Positions 53,384 through 62,836 of a stretch of 64,000 bases of DNA are shown piece by piece. Below the pieces are notes generated by a model. That model ran no database searches. It was not told the origin of the DNA and saw nothing but the letters and a program-made list of their open reading frames with translations. Source of the DNA: Solimonas sp. (GTDB lineage Bacteria; Pseudomonadota; Gammaproteobacteria; Nevskiales; Nevskiaceae). Each line of letters opens with the position of its first letter. Position 1 is the first letter of the stretch. A program made the position numbers and the translations under genes. The DNA lies in contig JASBRP010000032.1 of the NCBI GenBank assembly GCA_030149365.1, forward strand, positions 1 to 64,000, given 5' to 3'.

Positions 53384-54342
53384 CTCGTCTCATTGCATTG
53401 GCCGCAGCCGGCCTCCTGGTTGCAGGCGCCGTCTCGGCGTCGGCGCCTCCGGCGGACGCGAAGAGCCCGCTGCAGCCGGTGCTGACCGGCACGGTCCATC
53501 AGGCGCTGTTCGCCATCGACTTCAGCGAGACGCTGGGCGTGGCGGTGGGCGCGGGTGGCGAGGTGCAGGAGTCCAGCGACAAGGGCGCCAGCTGGAAGAT
53601 GGTGCAGGCGCCGACGCAGCTCTCGCTGCTCGGTGTCGGCGTGGCCGCTGGCAAGGCGGTGGCCGTGGGCCAGAGCGGCCTGGTGGTCACCCGCGGGGCC
53701 GACGGCAAGTGGACGGAAGGCAAGAGCGGCAGCAAGCAGCGCCTGCTGGCGGTGGAGCTCAACGACACGGGACGGGCGGTGGCGGTGGGTGCCTTCGGCA
53801 CGGTGCTGCTGTCGGACGATGCCGGCCAGACCTGGCGGTCTGCGGCGCCGGTCTGGACCGAGCACGCTCCCGACGGCATGGAGCCGCATATGTACGCGGC
53901 GCATGTGGCGGCCGATGGCACGGTGACGATTGCCGGTGAGTTCGGGCTGATCCTGCGCAGCAGCGATGCCGGCGCCACCTGGACCGGTTTGCACAAGGGC
54001 GATGCTTCGCTGTTTGCGCTGCAGCTGCGCGAGGACGGCGTGGGCTACGCGGTGGGACAGAGCGGGGCGATCCTGCGCAGCGCCGACGGCGGCGCCACCT
54101 GGGAGACGCGTCCTTCCGGCACCGAGGCGCTGCTGCTGGGCGTGCATGCGACGACCGATGGCCGGGTGCTGGTGACGGGCATGCGCGACATGCTGGTCAG
54201 CCGCGACAGCGGCGAGAGCTTCAAGCATGTGCAAGGTGGCGGTGTGAACAGCCTGTGGTTCGTGGGAGTGGCGCAGGCTTCGGCCAGCGCGCCGGTGCTG
54301 GCCGTGGGCCAGGCCGGACAGATCGTGAGCCTGCAGCCCTGA
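53380..54342 (+). CDS. YCF48-related secreted beta-propeller protein
   Basis: A 320-residue exported protein. The signal peptide ends near VSASAPP. The rest is six or seven blades of the YCF48/BNR type, each with a GxxGxVLxSxDxGxTW pattern (GTVLLSDDAGQTW, GLILRSSDAGATW, GAILRSADGGATW). Ycf48-like proteins act as assembly chaperones; copies next to RND/DUF1329/DUF1302 genes are part of the same cassette. ATGA overlap with the preceding small ORF. Confidence 0.88.
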   Translation: MTRLIALAAAGLLVAGAVSASAPPADAKSPLQPVLTGTVHQALFAIDFSETLGVAVGAGGEVQESSDKGASWKMVQAPTQLSLLGVGVAAGKAVAVGQSGLVVTRGADGKWTEGKSGSKQRLLAVELNDTGRAVAVGAFGTVLLSDDAGQTWRSAAPVWTEHAPDGMEPHMYAAHVAADGTVTIAGEFGLILRSSDAGATWTGLHKGDASLFALQLREDGVGYAVGQSGAILRSADGGATWETRPSGTEALLLGVHATTDGRVLVTGMRDMLVSRDSGESFKHVQGGGVNSLWFVGVAQASASAPVLAVGQAGQIVSLQP

Positions 54343-54398
54343 GGGAGCGTCAAGCGGGGCGGCGGTGCCATACAGAACAGCGTCTGAGGAGAGAGAAA

Positions 54399-56450
54399 AT
54401 GCAGAAGACGGGCGTGACGGGAGTGGTAGCGGGGATGAGCTTGCTGCTGGCGGCGCCGGCGCAGGCCAGCATGTTCGACGAGATGAGCTTCACCATCGGC
54501 GGCTTCATCCGCCCGGAGTTCAGCTACTCGACGAGCAGCAAGGACAATCCGGCCAATCAGCTGGGTAACTACTACAACGGCGTTTCGGTGCCGCGGCAGG
54601 CCTATGCGCCGCCGACGCTGGTGCCGCAGCTCGTCGCCGGCATTCCCGGCCTGGGCCCGATCCTGGCAGGGGCGCTGCCGCAGAACGTCGGCACCTGGGC
54701 GGCGCTGCCGCTGCCGCCGCTGGTGGTGGCGCTCTCCGATACTGCGTCGCCGGGCCTGCGCGGCGTGAACAACGCGACCGGCGGCGGCACGCCGATGAAG
54801 CGCGTGGACAACGACATCAACTATGCCATCGTCCGCTCCGAGGTCGAGCTGGGCGTGCGCTTCACGCAGAACCTGAACCTGATCGCGCGCCTGCGCGGTA
54901 TCTGGGATCCGAAGCTGTACGACGAATTCGATGCCGGGCAGTACGCCAATGTGCAGGGTGGCATCTCGGGCGGCGACGCGGCGCTGTATGCCGGCAAGCC
55001 CAACTACTTCCAGTACCGCGTGGAGGGGGACAGCAGCCCGAATCCGCTGGAGTGGGCGGGCGACGATTACCTGCTCTACTTCCCGACCCTGGTTCTGGAA
55101 TACCAGAACGGCCCGCTGACGGCCCGCGTGGGCAACCAGCAGATCGCCTGGGGCCAGGCGCTGTTCTTCCGGGTGTTCGACGTGGTGGATGGCCTGGACC
55201 TGCGCCGCCACTCGGTGCTGGACTATGCACAGGAAGAGTATTCCGACAAGCGCGTGCCGGCCCTGGGCGCTCGCCTGGGCTACCAGCTCAACGAGGAGCT
55301 GCTGGTCGACGGCTACGTGCAGAAGTTCCAGCCGACGATCTACGGCAACCCCAACACGCAGTACAACGTCATTCCGTCGCAGTTCACGGTGCATGATCGA
55401 TACGCCGAGGGCGGCTGGGACAGCAAGCTCAGCTACGGCATGCGCCTGAAGGGCAACTACGGCCAGTGGGGCTTCCAGGCGATGGCGGTGCAGCGCTACA
55501 ACCCGGATGGCGTGTTCCGCTGGACGCAGTCGGGCGAGAACAAGGACCTGCCGACCAACCTGAACTCGCTGGGTGGCCTGGTGCATTCCACGCTGGCGCT
55601 GCAGGGCAAGGACTCCGGTGAGCTGCTGTCCCGCAGCGCCTTCGAGGCTTCGCCGGGCGGTGTGTATTCGGCTCAGGAGTGGTTCCGCTACGCCGGCTTC
55701 GCCCGCCTGAACGCGATGAGCGGCCTCAACGCCTCGATCACGGAGTTCCCGTCGACCACCGACCTGTTCGCTTCGCCGGTGACCACGGTGGAGCAGGCCT
55801 ACAACGAGCTGAACACGTTCTTCATCGCCGGCGGCGGCAGCCTGCGCGGTCATATCGCTCGCGAGTATGCGCAGGAAGAGGTGTTCGGCCTCGGTGCTAG
55901 CTTCGTGACGGAAGGCGAGCCCGGCAGCCTGCTGGACCAGCTGATCATCAACTTCGAGGTGTCCTACACGCCGGACCGCACCTTCACCAATACCTCGCTG
56001 AGCCGCAACTACATCCGCGAAGACTCGGTGAATACGGCGCTGGTGCTGGAGAAGTATCACCGCTTCACCCAGGCCTTCCCGGCGACCTACCTGGTGTTCC
56101 AGCACATGTACCGCAACGTGGACGACCTGTTCGGCCGCCACCTGTCGGGCTACGGCGGCACGGAGACCAAGGCGGCAGACGGCGTGAATGGCGCGCACTA
56201 CTTCGCCTTCGCGTTCCAGCAGCCCTTCCCGCAGGACATCTACCGTATCGGCTTTGCCACGCTGTACGACCCGCGCGGCAGCATCCTGGTGCAGCCGGGC
56301 ATCAAGTGGAAGCCGCGCGGTGCGCTGACGGTGGAAGCCTTCTACAGCTACATCGACGGCACGCTGGGCGGTGCCAACCCGAACGACACGCTGCTGTCCA
56401 CGGCCGACTATGCCGACGAGGTCACGGTGCGCCTGACGTATCAGTTCTGA
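54399..56450 (+). CDS. DUF1302 family outer-membrane protein
   Basis: A 683-residue exported protein. GAGGAGAGAG precedes the ATG at 54399. The signal peptide ends at APAQAS. The mature sequence is rich in alternating beta strands and ends in VRLTYQF, with terminal Phe as required for outer-membrane barrels. DUF1302 proteins occur beside DUF1329 proteins in many degraders. It probably forms the outer-membrane gate of the cassette. A strong terminator lies 53 bases after the stop. Confidence 0.88.
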   Translation: MQKTGVTGVVAGMSLLLAAPAQASMFDEMSFTIGGFIRPEFSYSTSSKDNPANQLGNYYNGVSVPRQAYAPPTLVPQLVAGIPGLGPILAGALPQNVGTWAALPLPPLVVALSDTASPGLRGVNNATGGGTPMKRVDNDINYAIVRSEVELGVRFTQNLNLIARLRGIWDPKLYDEFDAGQYANVQGGISGGDAALYAGKPNYFQYRVEGDSSPNPLEWAGDDYLLYFPTLVLEYQNGPLTARVGNQQIAWGQALFFRVFDVVDGLDLRRHSVLDYAQEEYSDKRVPALGARLGYQLNEELLVDGYVQKFQPTIYGNPNTQYNVIPSQFTVHDRYAEGGWDSKLSYGMRLKGNYGQWGFQAMAVQRYNPDGVFRWTQSGENKDLPTNLNSLGGLVHSTLALQGKDSGELLSRSAFEASPGGVYSAQEWFRYAGFARLNAMSGLNASITEFPSTTDLFASPVTTVEQAYNELNTFFIAGGGSLRGHIAREYAQEEVFGLGASFVTEGEPGSLLDQLIINFEVSYTPDRTFTNTSLSRNYIREDSVNTALVLEKYHRFTQAFPATYLVFQHMYRNVDDLFGRHLSGYGGTETKAADGVNGAHYFAFAFQQPFPQDIYRIGFATLYDPRGSILVQPGIKWKPRGALTVEAFYSYIDGTLGGANPNDTLLSTADYADEVTVRLTYQF

Positions 56451-56502
56451 GTTTGTTGCGGAATCCGCTGCCTCCCCACCTCCTCCTATGGGCAGCGAGG
56501 AT

Positions 56503-56531
56503 GCCGACGGCGCAAGCCGTCGGCGATTTTT
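56503..56531 (+). terminator. intrinsic terminator inside the gene run, GCAA tetraloop
   Basis: A perfect 9-bp stem (56503-56511 and 56516-56524) closed by a GCAA loop is followed by GATTTTT. It sits between the DUF1302 gene and the second DUF1329 gene and would end or reduce transcription into the carboxylase part. Confidence 0.8.
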
Positions 56532-56559
56532 AAACCAGCAGTAGCGGAGAAGGAGAGAG

Positions 56560-57939
56560 ATGAGGGTCATCCGTTACGACCGTGAATACAGCCGGCGCCA
56601 GTTCCTCGGGGGACTGGCGCGCGGTGCCGCAACCGCCGGCGTGCTGATGCCGCTATGGGATGCGGTGGCCAAGGACGGGGATGTGACCCGTGCCTATCCC
56701 GAGGAGCTGCTGTCGATCGAGATTTGGTCCAAGGGCAAGTTGAAGGCAGGTGACGAGATCACCGCGGCCAATGTGGAGCTGGTGAAGGACCTGCTGGAAC
56801 CGATCAAGTATTACCAGGTGGCCAAGATGGGCCGGCGCCTGCGTATTGCGCCCACCACCACCGACATCATGCGGCTGAGCCCCTGGGAATACCTGGAGGC
56901 TTCGCTGAAGAACCGCGGCCAGGCGAAGTTCGATGCGACCGGCAACGTGGTCACCGCGCAGGGCAAGCCCTGGATCGGCGGCAACCCCTTCCCCGACGCC
57001 AAGACCGGCCTGGAGCTGTTCGCCAGCCTGACGCTGAGCTGGGGCCGGCACGATGCCTCGATGTATGCGATCAAGGAGTACGACATCGGCCTGTCCGGCG
57101 AGATCGATTTCCGCTATGAGCTGGGCTGGGCGGAGCTGTCGCCGGTGGCGCGTGTCAGCCTGGATCCGAAGCCTTACTGGACCGGCAAGGAAGACAAGCT
57201 GCGCTACCAGTCGGTGTTTTTTGTCCGGCCCGACGCGGTCAACGGCACCTCGTATCTCAACATCTGGCCTTATGACCAGAACCGCTTCCCGGAACTCTAT
57301 GGCTACCTGCCGGAGTTCAAGCGTATCCGCCAGTTCCCTACCGACCAGCGCTTCGAGCCGCTGATCCCGGGCTCATCGCTGTACCTGTCCGATGCCTGGG
57401 CGGCGGGTGATCCGCTGCATACCTGGGGCAACTACAAGATCGTGGGGCGCGGGCCGCTGCTGGCGGGTGTGTCCGGCGGCTGGAGCCCGGCGCATCCCAA
57501 CTGGGAGCACCGCACCCATGGCGGGCCCAAGGGCCTGAGCTTCTGGGACACCACGGTGGAGCTGGTGCCGGAGGCCATCATCGTGGAGGCGGAGCCGGTG
57601 AAGTTCCCGCGTGCGCCGGTGAGCAAGAAGCGCGTGTGGTTCGATGCGCGCACCGGCCTGCCGGTGGGCATGGTGACCTACGACCGACGCGGCGAGCCCT
57701 ATCACTCCTTTGACGCGGCCTTCTCCCTGTACGAGGCCGGCGGCAAGTCGGTGATGGACGGCAAGCATCCGTACTGGTCCTGGAGCCACGTGCATGCCTT
57801 CAACATCCAGACCAGCCAGATGACGCGGCTGGAGCAGGTGCGCGAGATCGCCGGCGGGCATCGCAGCTCGGCCAACGACCCAGGCCTGTACGAGCGCTAT
57901 CTCACCAATGCGGCGCTGATGAGATTGGGCAGGGCCTGA
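56560..57939 (+). CDS. DUF1329 family protein, Tat-exported (second copy)
   Basis: A 459-residue paralogue of the protein at 51778, sharing the segments YPEELL, TLSWGRHD, LRYQSVFF, FPELYGYLPEF and LYLSDAWAAGD. The Tat signal is clear: YSRRQFLGGLARGAA, cleaved near the AKDGDV segment. AGGAG lies four bases ahead of the ATG. It lies after a terminator, so it may be transcribed partly separately, together with the carboxylase genes. Two diverged copies suggest two cargoes or a heteromer. Confidence 0.88.
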   Translation: MRVIRYDREYSRRQFLGGLARGAATAGVLMPLWDAVAKDGDVTRAYPEELLSIEIWSKGKLKAGDEITAANVELVKDLLEPIKYYQVAKMGRRLRIAPTTTDIMRLSPWEYLEASLKNRGQAKFDATGNVVTAQGKPWIGGNPFPDAKTGLELFASLTLSWGRHDASMYAIKEYDIGLSGEIDFRYELGWAELSPVARVSLDPKPYWTGKEDKLRYQSVFFVRPDAVNGTSYLNIWPYDQNRFPELYGYLPEFKRIRQFPTDQRFEPLIPGSSLYLSDAWAAGDPLHTWGNYKIVGRGPLLAGVSGGWSPAHPNWEHRTHGGPKGLSFWDTTVELVPEAIIVEAEPVKFPRAPVSKKRVWFDARTGLPVGMVTYDRRGEPYHSFDAAFSLYEAGGKSVMDGKHPYWSWSHVHAFNIQTSQMTRLEQVREIAGGHRSSANDPGLYERYLTNAALMRLGRA

Positions 57940-57941
57940 TC

Positions 57942-58172
57942 GTGCGACGCCTCGCCTCCCGCGAACTGCATGCAGCCAACAACATCCCCTCCTGCGGGAT
58001 GGGTGCAGCGGAGGGCGAGAGGGAGAAGTGGGAGGCCTTCGCGCGCTACTACTCTTCAAAACTACCCGACAGGGTGGCGAGTGCAGCGGTAGCGGCGAAT
58101 AGGGTTGCAGACATCGCGAGACATATCGCGCAAGCACCGGAAAAGAGTGCCGCGGAGGAGCCCACGACATGA
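57942..58172 (+). CDS. 76-residue small ORF ahead of the carboxylase genes
   Basis: It begins with GTG two bases after the second DUF1329 stop and ends ~50 bases before the first carboxylase gene. The second half is a predicted amphipathic helix (KWEAFARYYSSKLPDRVASAAVAANRVADIARHIA). It occupies the same position relative to DUF1329 as the 62-residue ORF does behind the first copy. No family recognised. Confidence 0.45.
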   Translation: MRRLASRELHAANNIPSCGMGAAEGEREKWEAFARYYSSKLPDRVASAAVAANRVADIARHIAQAPEKSAAEEPTT

Positions 58173-58224
58173 GAACAAACGCAACGACGCATCGCCGTCG
58201 CACTTGCATCCAGGAGAACGGTTC

Positions 58225-60195
58225 ATGAACGCAGCAACTGAGGCGGACAGCCTCGTCCGCAGCCGCGGCGCGGCGACCCCCGCGAAGGCGGGCAGCGGCA
58301 AGCTGATCAACATCGACAACGGCGGCACGCTCACCGATTTCTGCGTGATCGACGGTGGCAAGGTCTACCGCACCAAGAGCGTGACCACGCCCTACGACCT
58401 GTCGAAGTGCTTCTTCGACGGCCTGCGCAAGGCCAGCGCGGCGATCTACGGCCAGGAAGACCTGCTGAAGCTGTTGCTGAGCACGGATCACATCCGCTAC
58501 TCCACGACGCAGGGCACCAATGCCCTGGTGGAGCGCAAGGGCCAGCGCCTGGGCCTGCTGCTCTGTGGCCTGGACGCGGCGGCGCTGCAGATGGACGCAC
58601 AGCAGAAGGATGTGTTTGCCGGCCTGGTCGGCACGCGCGTGGCCATATTGGATGCCAAGGCCGATGAAGCGGCGCTGGAGATCGCCGCGACGCAGGCGAT
58701 CAACAAGCTGGCCTCCGAGGGCGCCAATCGTATCGTGATCGGCTTCGGTGGGGCACAGCGAGAGGCGGGGGAAGTCCGCCTGAAGAAGATCCTGCTGAAG
58801 AAGTTCCCGCCGCACCTGCTGGGCGCGATCCCGCTGCTGTACTCCCACGAGGTGGTACAGGACGAGGACGACGCCCGCCGTGTCTGGACGGCGCTGTTCA
58901 ATGCCTTCCTGCATCCGGCGATGGAGCGCTTCCTGTACAACGCCGAGCATCGCCTGCGCGAGTACAAGACCAAGAACCCGCTGCTGATCTTCCGCAACGA
59001 CGGCGCCTCGGCGCGCATCTCGCGTACGGCGGCGGTCAAGACCTATTCCTCCGGCCCGCGTGGCGGTGCCGAGGGTGCCCGCGCCCTGGCGGCGCACTAC
59101 GGCTTCGGCCGCCTGCTGGGCATGGACATCGGCGGCACCACCACCGACATCAGCCTGGTGGAGAAGGGCAGTGTCACCACCGAGCGCCGTGGCCACATCG
59201 AAGGCGTCGCGACCTCGCTGCCGCTGTGCAAGGTGGTGAGCGCCGGCGTCGGTGGCTCTTCGATAATTTCCGTGGTGGACGGGCGCATCAAGGTGGGCCC
59301 GGAGTCCGTCGGCGGCGCGCCGGGACCGGCCTGCTTCGGCCTGGGCGGCACGCTGGCCACGATCACCGACGCCTTCCTGGTGCTGGGCCTGCTGGACCCG
59401 GCGAGCTTCTTTGGTGGTGAACTGAAGATCGACGTGGAGCGTGCGCGCGTCGCGATCGAGACCAATGTGGCCAAGCCGCTGAACCTGAGCGTGGAGGCCG
59501 CGGCGGATGCGATGCAGCAGGCCTGGGCGCAGAAGGTGGCGGATTCGCTGAAGGGCTACACCCAGGTCACGCCGGACACGACGCTGGCGGCCTTCGGCGG
59601 CGCCGGCCCGTTCATCGCTTGCAAGGTGGCCGAGGCGGCCGGCATCTCCCAGATCATCATCCCGGGCCTGGCGGCGGTGTTCTCCGCCTTCGGTATCGGC
59701 TTCTCCGACATTGCCCACGAGTACGAGGCGCCGCTGTCCAGCGCCGATGCCGCGGGCCTGAAGGCGACACGCGAGCTGCTGCTGGAGCGTGCCCGCCGCG
59801 GCATGTTCGCAGAGGGCTTCGAGCTGGCGGACTGCCGCATCGAGGCCTGGCTGCAGGCGGGCGACGAGCTGCTGCCGCTGGAAGGCGACAAGCTGCCGGC
59901 GCTGCCCAAGGGCGCGCAGGCGGCGATGGTGCTGAAGGCCACGCGCGTGATCTCGCGCGCCAGCCTGTCCGGCAAGTTCGGGGGCAAGGGCAAGGCGGCG
60001 GTGGCCGCTGGCAGCCGCAAGGTCACCACCGGCGGCAAGGCGGCCGACCTGCCGCTGTATCGCGTGGAGGATCAGGCGGGCGGTGCCCAGGCGCAGGGAC
60101 CCTGCGTACTGGAGGAAGCCTTCTTCACCTCCCGCATCGACGCCGGCTGGCGTTTCGAGATCAACGAGTCCGGCGACATCCTGCTGAGCCGCTGA
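58225..60195 (+). CDS. hydantoinase/oxoprolinase-type carboxylase subunit (HyuA-like, ApcA-like)
   Basis: A 656-residue (~70 kDa) ATP-binding subunit. AGGAG eight bases ahead selects the ATG at 58225. The N-terminal actin-like phosphate loop reads DNGGTLTDF, STTQGTNALVERKG follows, and the second phosphate loop is MDIGGTTTDIS. The family phosphorylates a carbonyl oxygen of the substrate or bicarbonate. The first loop has Asn where most members have Ile or Val and Leu for Phe. It is the first of four clustered subunit genes, with the order 70 kDa HyuA, small subunit, larger HyuA, HyuB. Acetone carboxylase has only one HyuA, so an acetophenone-carboxylase-type complex is favoured. Confidence 0.85.
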   Translation: MNAATEADSLVRSRGAATPAKAGSGKLINIDNGGTLTDFCVIDGGKVYRTKSVTTPYDLSKCFFDGLRKASAAIYGQEDLLKLLLSTDHIRYSTTQGTNALVERKGQRLGLLLCGLDAAALQMDAQQKDVFAGLVGTRVAILDAKADEAALEIAATQAINKLASEGANRIVIGFGGAQREAGEVRLKKILLKKFPPHLLGAIPLLYSHEVVQDEDDARRVWTALFNAFLHPAMERFLYNAEHRLREYKTKNPLLIFRNDGASARISRTAAVKTYSSGPRGGAEGARALAAHYGFGRLLGMDIGGTTTDISLVEKGSVTTERRGHIEGVATSLPLCKVVSAGVGGSSIISVVDGRIKVGPESVGGAPGPACFGLGGTLATITDAFLVLGLLDPASFFGGELKIDVERARVAIETNVAKPLNLSVEAAADAMQQAWAQKVADSLKGYTQVTPDTTLAAFGGAGPFIACKVAEAAGISQIIIPGLAAVFSAFGIGFSDIAHEYEAPLSSADAAGLKATRELLLERARRGMFAEGFELADCRIEAWLQAGDELLPLEGDKLPALPKGAQAAMVLKATRVISRASLSGKFGGKGKAAVAAGSRKVTTGGKAADLPLYRVEDQAGGAQAQGPCVLEEAFFTSRIDAGWRFEINESGDILLSR

Positions 60196-60218
60196 GACCA
60201 GAACAAGGAATATCGATC

Positions 60219-60680
60219 ATGAAAGTCCTGATCACCGAATACCTGCGCATCAACCTCGACTCCGAGAAGTGGGAGTGCCGCCGCTGTGGCCACGTGCACG
60301 GCGACGCCCGCGACAACTACAAGCGCGGCCTGCTGGTGTACGACCGCGACCCGCGCGAGATCCACAAGCCGCTGCTGGATACCAAGCTGTATTCCCGCAC
60401 CTATTCGCCGGACCCGACCTGGTGCCGGATCCTGGAGTACTACTGCTCTTCCTGCGGCACGATGGTGGAGGTGGAGTACCTGCCGCCGGGCCACCCGCCG
60501 CTGTACGACATCGAGCTGGACCTGGACGCGCTGAAGCTGCAGTGGAAGGACCGCAAGGAGGTGGTGGACGCGGTGGTCGGCCCTGACCTGGCGGCCGAGA
60601 AGGTCCGCCACGGCCGTGCGCTGCATGCGCAGGCGCATGGGCATGACCACGACCACGGCCATCACGGCCACAAGCACTAA
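60219..60680 (+). CDS. small zinc-binding carboxylase subunit (acetone carboxylase gamma-like)
   Basis: A 153-residue protein. It has two cysteine pairs, C20/C23 (CRRCGH) and C76/C79 (CSSCGT), forming a zinc site, and a His-rich tail from ~131 (alternating His, Gly, Asp) that may store or deliver metal. This matches the gamma subunit family of acetone carboxylase and acetophenone carboxylase. It lies 23 bases behind the first HyuA gene and 14 bases before the second. Confidence 0.85.
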   Translation: MKVLITEYLRINLDSEKWECRRCGHVHGDARDNYKRGLLVYDRDPREIHKPLLDTKLYSRTYSPDPTWCRILEYYCSSCGTMVEVEYLPPGHPPLYDIELDLDALKLQWKDRKEVVDAVVGPDLAAEKVRHGRALHAQAHGHDHDHGHHGHKH

Positions 60681-60694
60681 GGGAGACGACGGAC

Positions 60695-62824
60695 ATGAAA
60701 CGCGTTTCCGTGGATATCGGCGGCACCTTCACCGATTGCTTCGTGGTCTGGGACAACCAGTACGTGGAGGGCAAGGCCCTGACCACGCACCACAACCTGG
60801 CGCTGGGTTTCAACGAGTCGCTGGGCGATGCCTGCAAGCAGCTGGGCCTGGAATCCTCCAAGCTGCTGTCGGAAGTGGACTCCGTCCGCTATTCGACCAC
60901 ACTGGGTACCAATGCGCTGATCGAGCGCAAGGGTCCGCGCATCGGTGTGCTGGTGACCACCGGCTTCAAGAGCACCATCCCGCTGTCGCGTGCCCGTGGC
61001 TACGGCGAGGGCCTGTCCGAGCACGAGCAGATGGACATCCCCAATGCCTCGCGCCCGGAGCCGATCGTCCCGATCCCGATGATCCGCGAGGTCCGCGAGC
61101 GCATCGACTACCTGGGCGACGTGTTCTGGAAGCTGGACGAGGATGACGTGCGCCTGCGCATCCGCGAGCTGGTGGACTCCGGCGCCGAGGCCCTGGTGGT
61201 GATGTTCACCAACAGCGTGGTCAACCCGGTGAACGAGCTGCGCGTGCGCGAGATTTTCCTGGAAGAGTACCCGGCGCATCTGCTGGGTGCCATCCCGATG
61301 CTGCTGTCGCACCAGGTGGCGGGTCGCAAGGGCGAATACGCCCGCGGCACGTCCACCATCATGGATGCCTTCCTGCACCAGACCATGTACCACGGCCTGG
61401 GAACGCTGGAGCTGAACCTGCGTGCGCAGGGCTACAACAAGCCGATGCTGGTCAGCCACAACTCCGGCGGCATGGCGCAGCTGAACTCCACGGATGCGCT
61501 GCAGACGGTGCATTCCGGACCGGTGTCCGGCATCGCCGCCAGCGAGCACCTGGCGGCGGCAGCCGAACTGGGCAACGTGGTGGCCACCGACATGGGCGGC
61601 ACCAGCTTCGACATCGGCATCGTCGACCAGGGGGGCGTCAAGCACTATGACTTCAACCCGGTGATCGATCGCTGGATGGTGTCGATCCCGATGGTGCACC
61701 TGGTGACCCTGGGCGCCGGCGGCGGCTCGATCGCCCGCTACGACCGCATGTTCGGCTCGGTGGAGCTGGGCCCGCAGTCGGCCGGTTCCGATCCCGGCCC
61801 GGCCTGCTACGACCGCGGCGGCCTGAAGCCGACCGTGACTGACGCCGACCTGGTGCTGGGCTACCTGGACCCGAAGAACTACGCCAACGGCCGCATCCCG
61901 CTGAACCCGCGCCGTGCCAAGCAGGCCATCGAGGACGAGCTCTGCGACGACCTGGACATGGACGTCACCGAGACGGCCAAGCTGATCAAGCGCAACGTCG
62001 ACGCCGGCATGGCCAACGGCATTGCCACCGAGCTGCGCACCCGCGGCTACGAGCCCAAGGACTTCACGATCCTGGCCTATGGCGGAAACGGCCCCCTGCA
62101 CGCCTGCGGCGTGGCCAACGCGCTGGGCGTCAGCAAGATCCTGGCGCCGCCGTTCTCGTCCACCTTCTCGGCCTGCGGTGCCGGCAACGTCAACCAGATG
62201 CACATCCACGAGATGAGCACCTGGACCGTGCTGTTCAACCCCGCGACCAAGAGCTTCTACAACCAGTACGACAGCTTCAACAAGGGCGTGGAAGAGCTGG
62301 AGCGCCGTGGCCGCGAGGACCTGATCCGCCAGGGCATGCCGACCGACCAGATCCGCTACCGCCTGGAGCTGGACATGCGCTACGGCAACCAGCGCGTGCA
62401 GACCGCGGTGGTCACGGAGATGAACCGCCTGACGTCGCAGCGCGAAGTGCTGGCCCTGATGGACCAGTTCCACAAGAGCTACGGCGCGCGCTTCGGCGAG
62501 GGCAGCCAGTCGCCCGAGACCGGCGTGCGCATCAACACCATCCGCGTCTGCTCCTACGTGGAGCAGCCCAAGGTGGCGTTCGCCAAGCTCAAGCTGAGCG
62601 ACAAGAAGCTGGCGCCGCCGGAGCCGGTGTCGCAGCGGACCTGCCACTACGTGGGCCAGGACAAGGCGCTGGATACCCCGATCTACGACGACAAGGCCTT
62701 GGTCGAGGGCACCCGCATCCCGGGCCCGGCCATCGTCACGACCCGCGCGACCACCTACCTGGTGGAGCCGGGCTGGACCTTCCACGCCGCGGCACAGGGC
62801 GGTGTCTGGTTCATCAAGGAATAA
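60695..62824 (+). CDS. second HyuA-like carboxylase subunit (alpha-prime/beta type)
   Basis: A 709-residue (~77 kDa) subunit paralogous to the one at 58225. It keeps both phosphate loops, DIGGTFTDC at the N-terminus and TDMGGTSFDIG near residue 305, the STTLGTNALIERKG segment, GAGGGSIAR and GSDPGPACYDRGG. It is closer to acetone carboxylase beta subunit than the first paralogue is. It starts 14 bases after the small-subunit gene. Confidence 0.88.
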   Translation: MKRVSVDIGGTFTDCFVVWDNQYVEGKALTTHHNLALGFNESLGDACKQLGLESSKLLSEVDSVRYSTTLGTNALIERKGPRIGVLVTTGFKSTIPLSRARGYGEGLSEHEQMDIPNASRPEPIVPIPMIREVRERIDYLGDVFWKLDEDDVRLRIRELVDSGAEALVVMFTNSVVNPVNELRVREIFLEEYPAHLLGAIPMLLSHQVAGRKGEYARGTSTIMDAFLHQTMYHGLGTLELNLRAQGYNKPMLVSHNSGGMAQLNSTDALQTVHSGPVSGIAASEHLAAAAELGNVVATDMGGTSFDIGIVDQGGVKHYDFNPVIDRWMVSIPMVHLVTLGAGGGSIARYDRMFGSVELGPQSAGSDPGPACYDRGGLKPTVTDADLVLGYLDPKNYANGRIPLNPRRAKQAIEDELCDDLDMDVTETAKLIKRNVDAGMANGIATELRTRGYEPKDFTILAYGGNGPLHACGVANALGVSKILAPPFSSTFSACGAGNVNQMHIHEMSTWTVLFNPATKSFYNQYDSFNKGVEELERRGREDLIRQGMPTDQIRYRLELDMRYGNQRVQTAVVTEMNRLTSQREVLALMDQFHKSYGARFGEGSQSPETGVRINTIRVCSYVEQPKVAFAKLKLSDKKLAPPEPVSQRTCHYVGQDKALDTPIYDDKALVEGTRIPGPAIVTTRATTYLVEPGWTFHAAAQGGVWFIKE

Positions 62825-62836
62825 GAGGAGCGAGAC

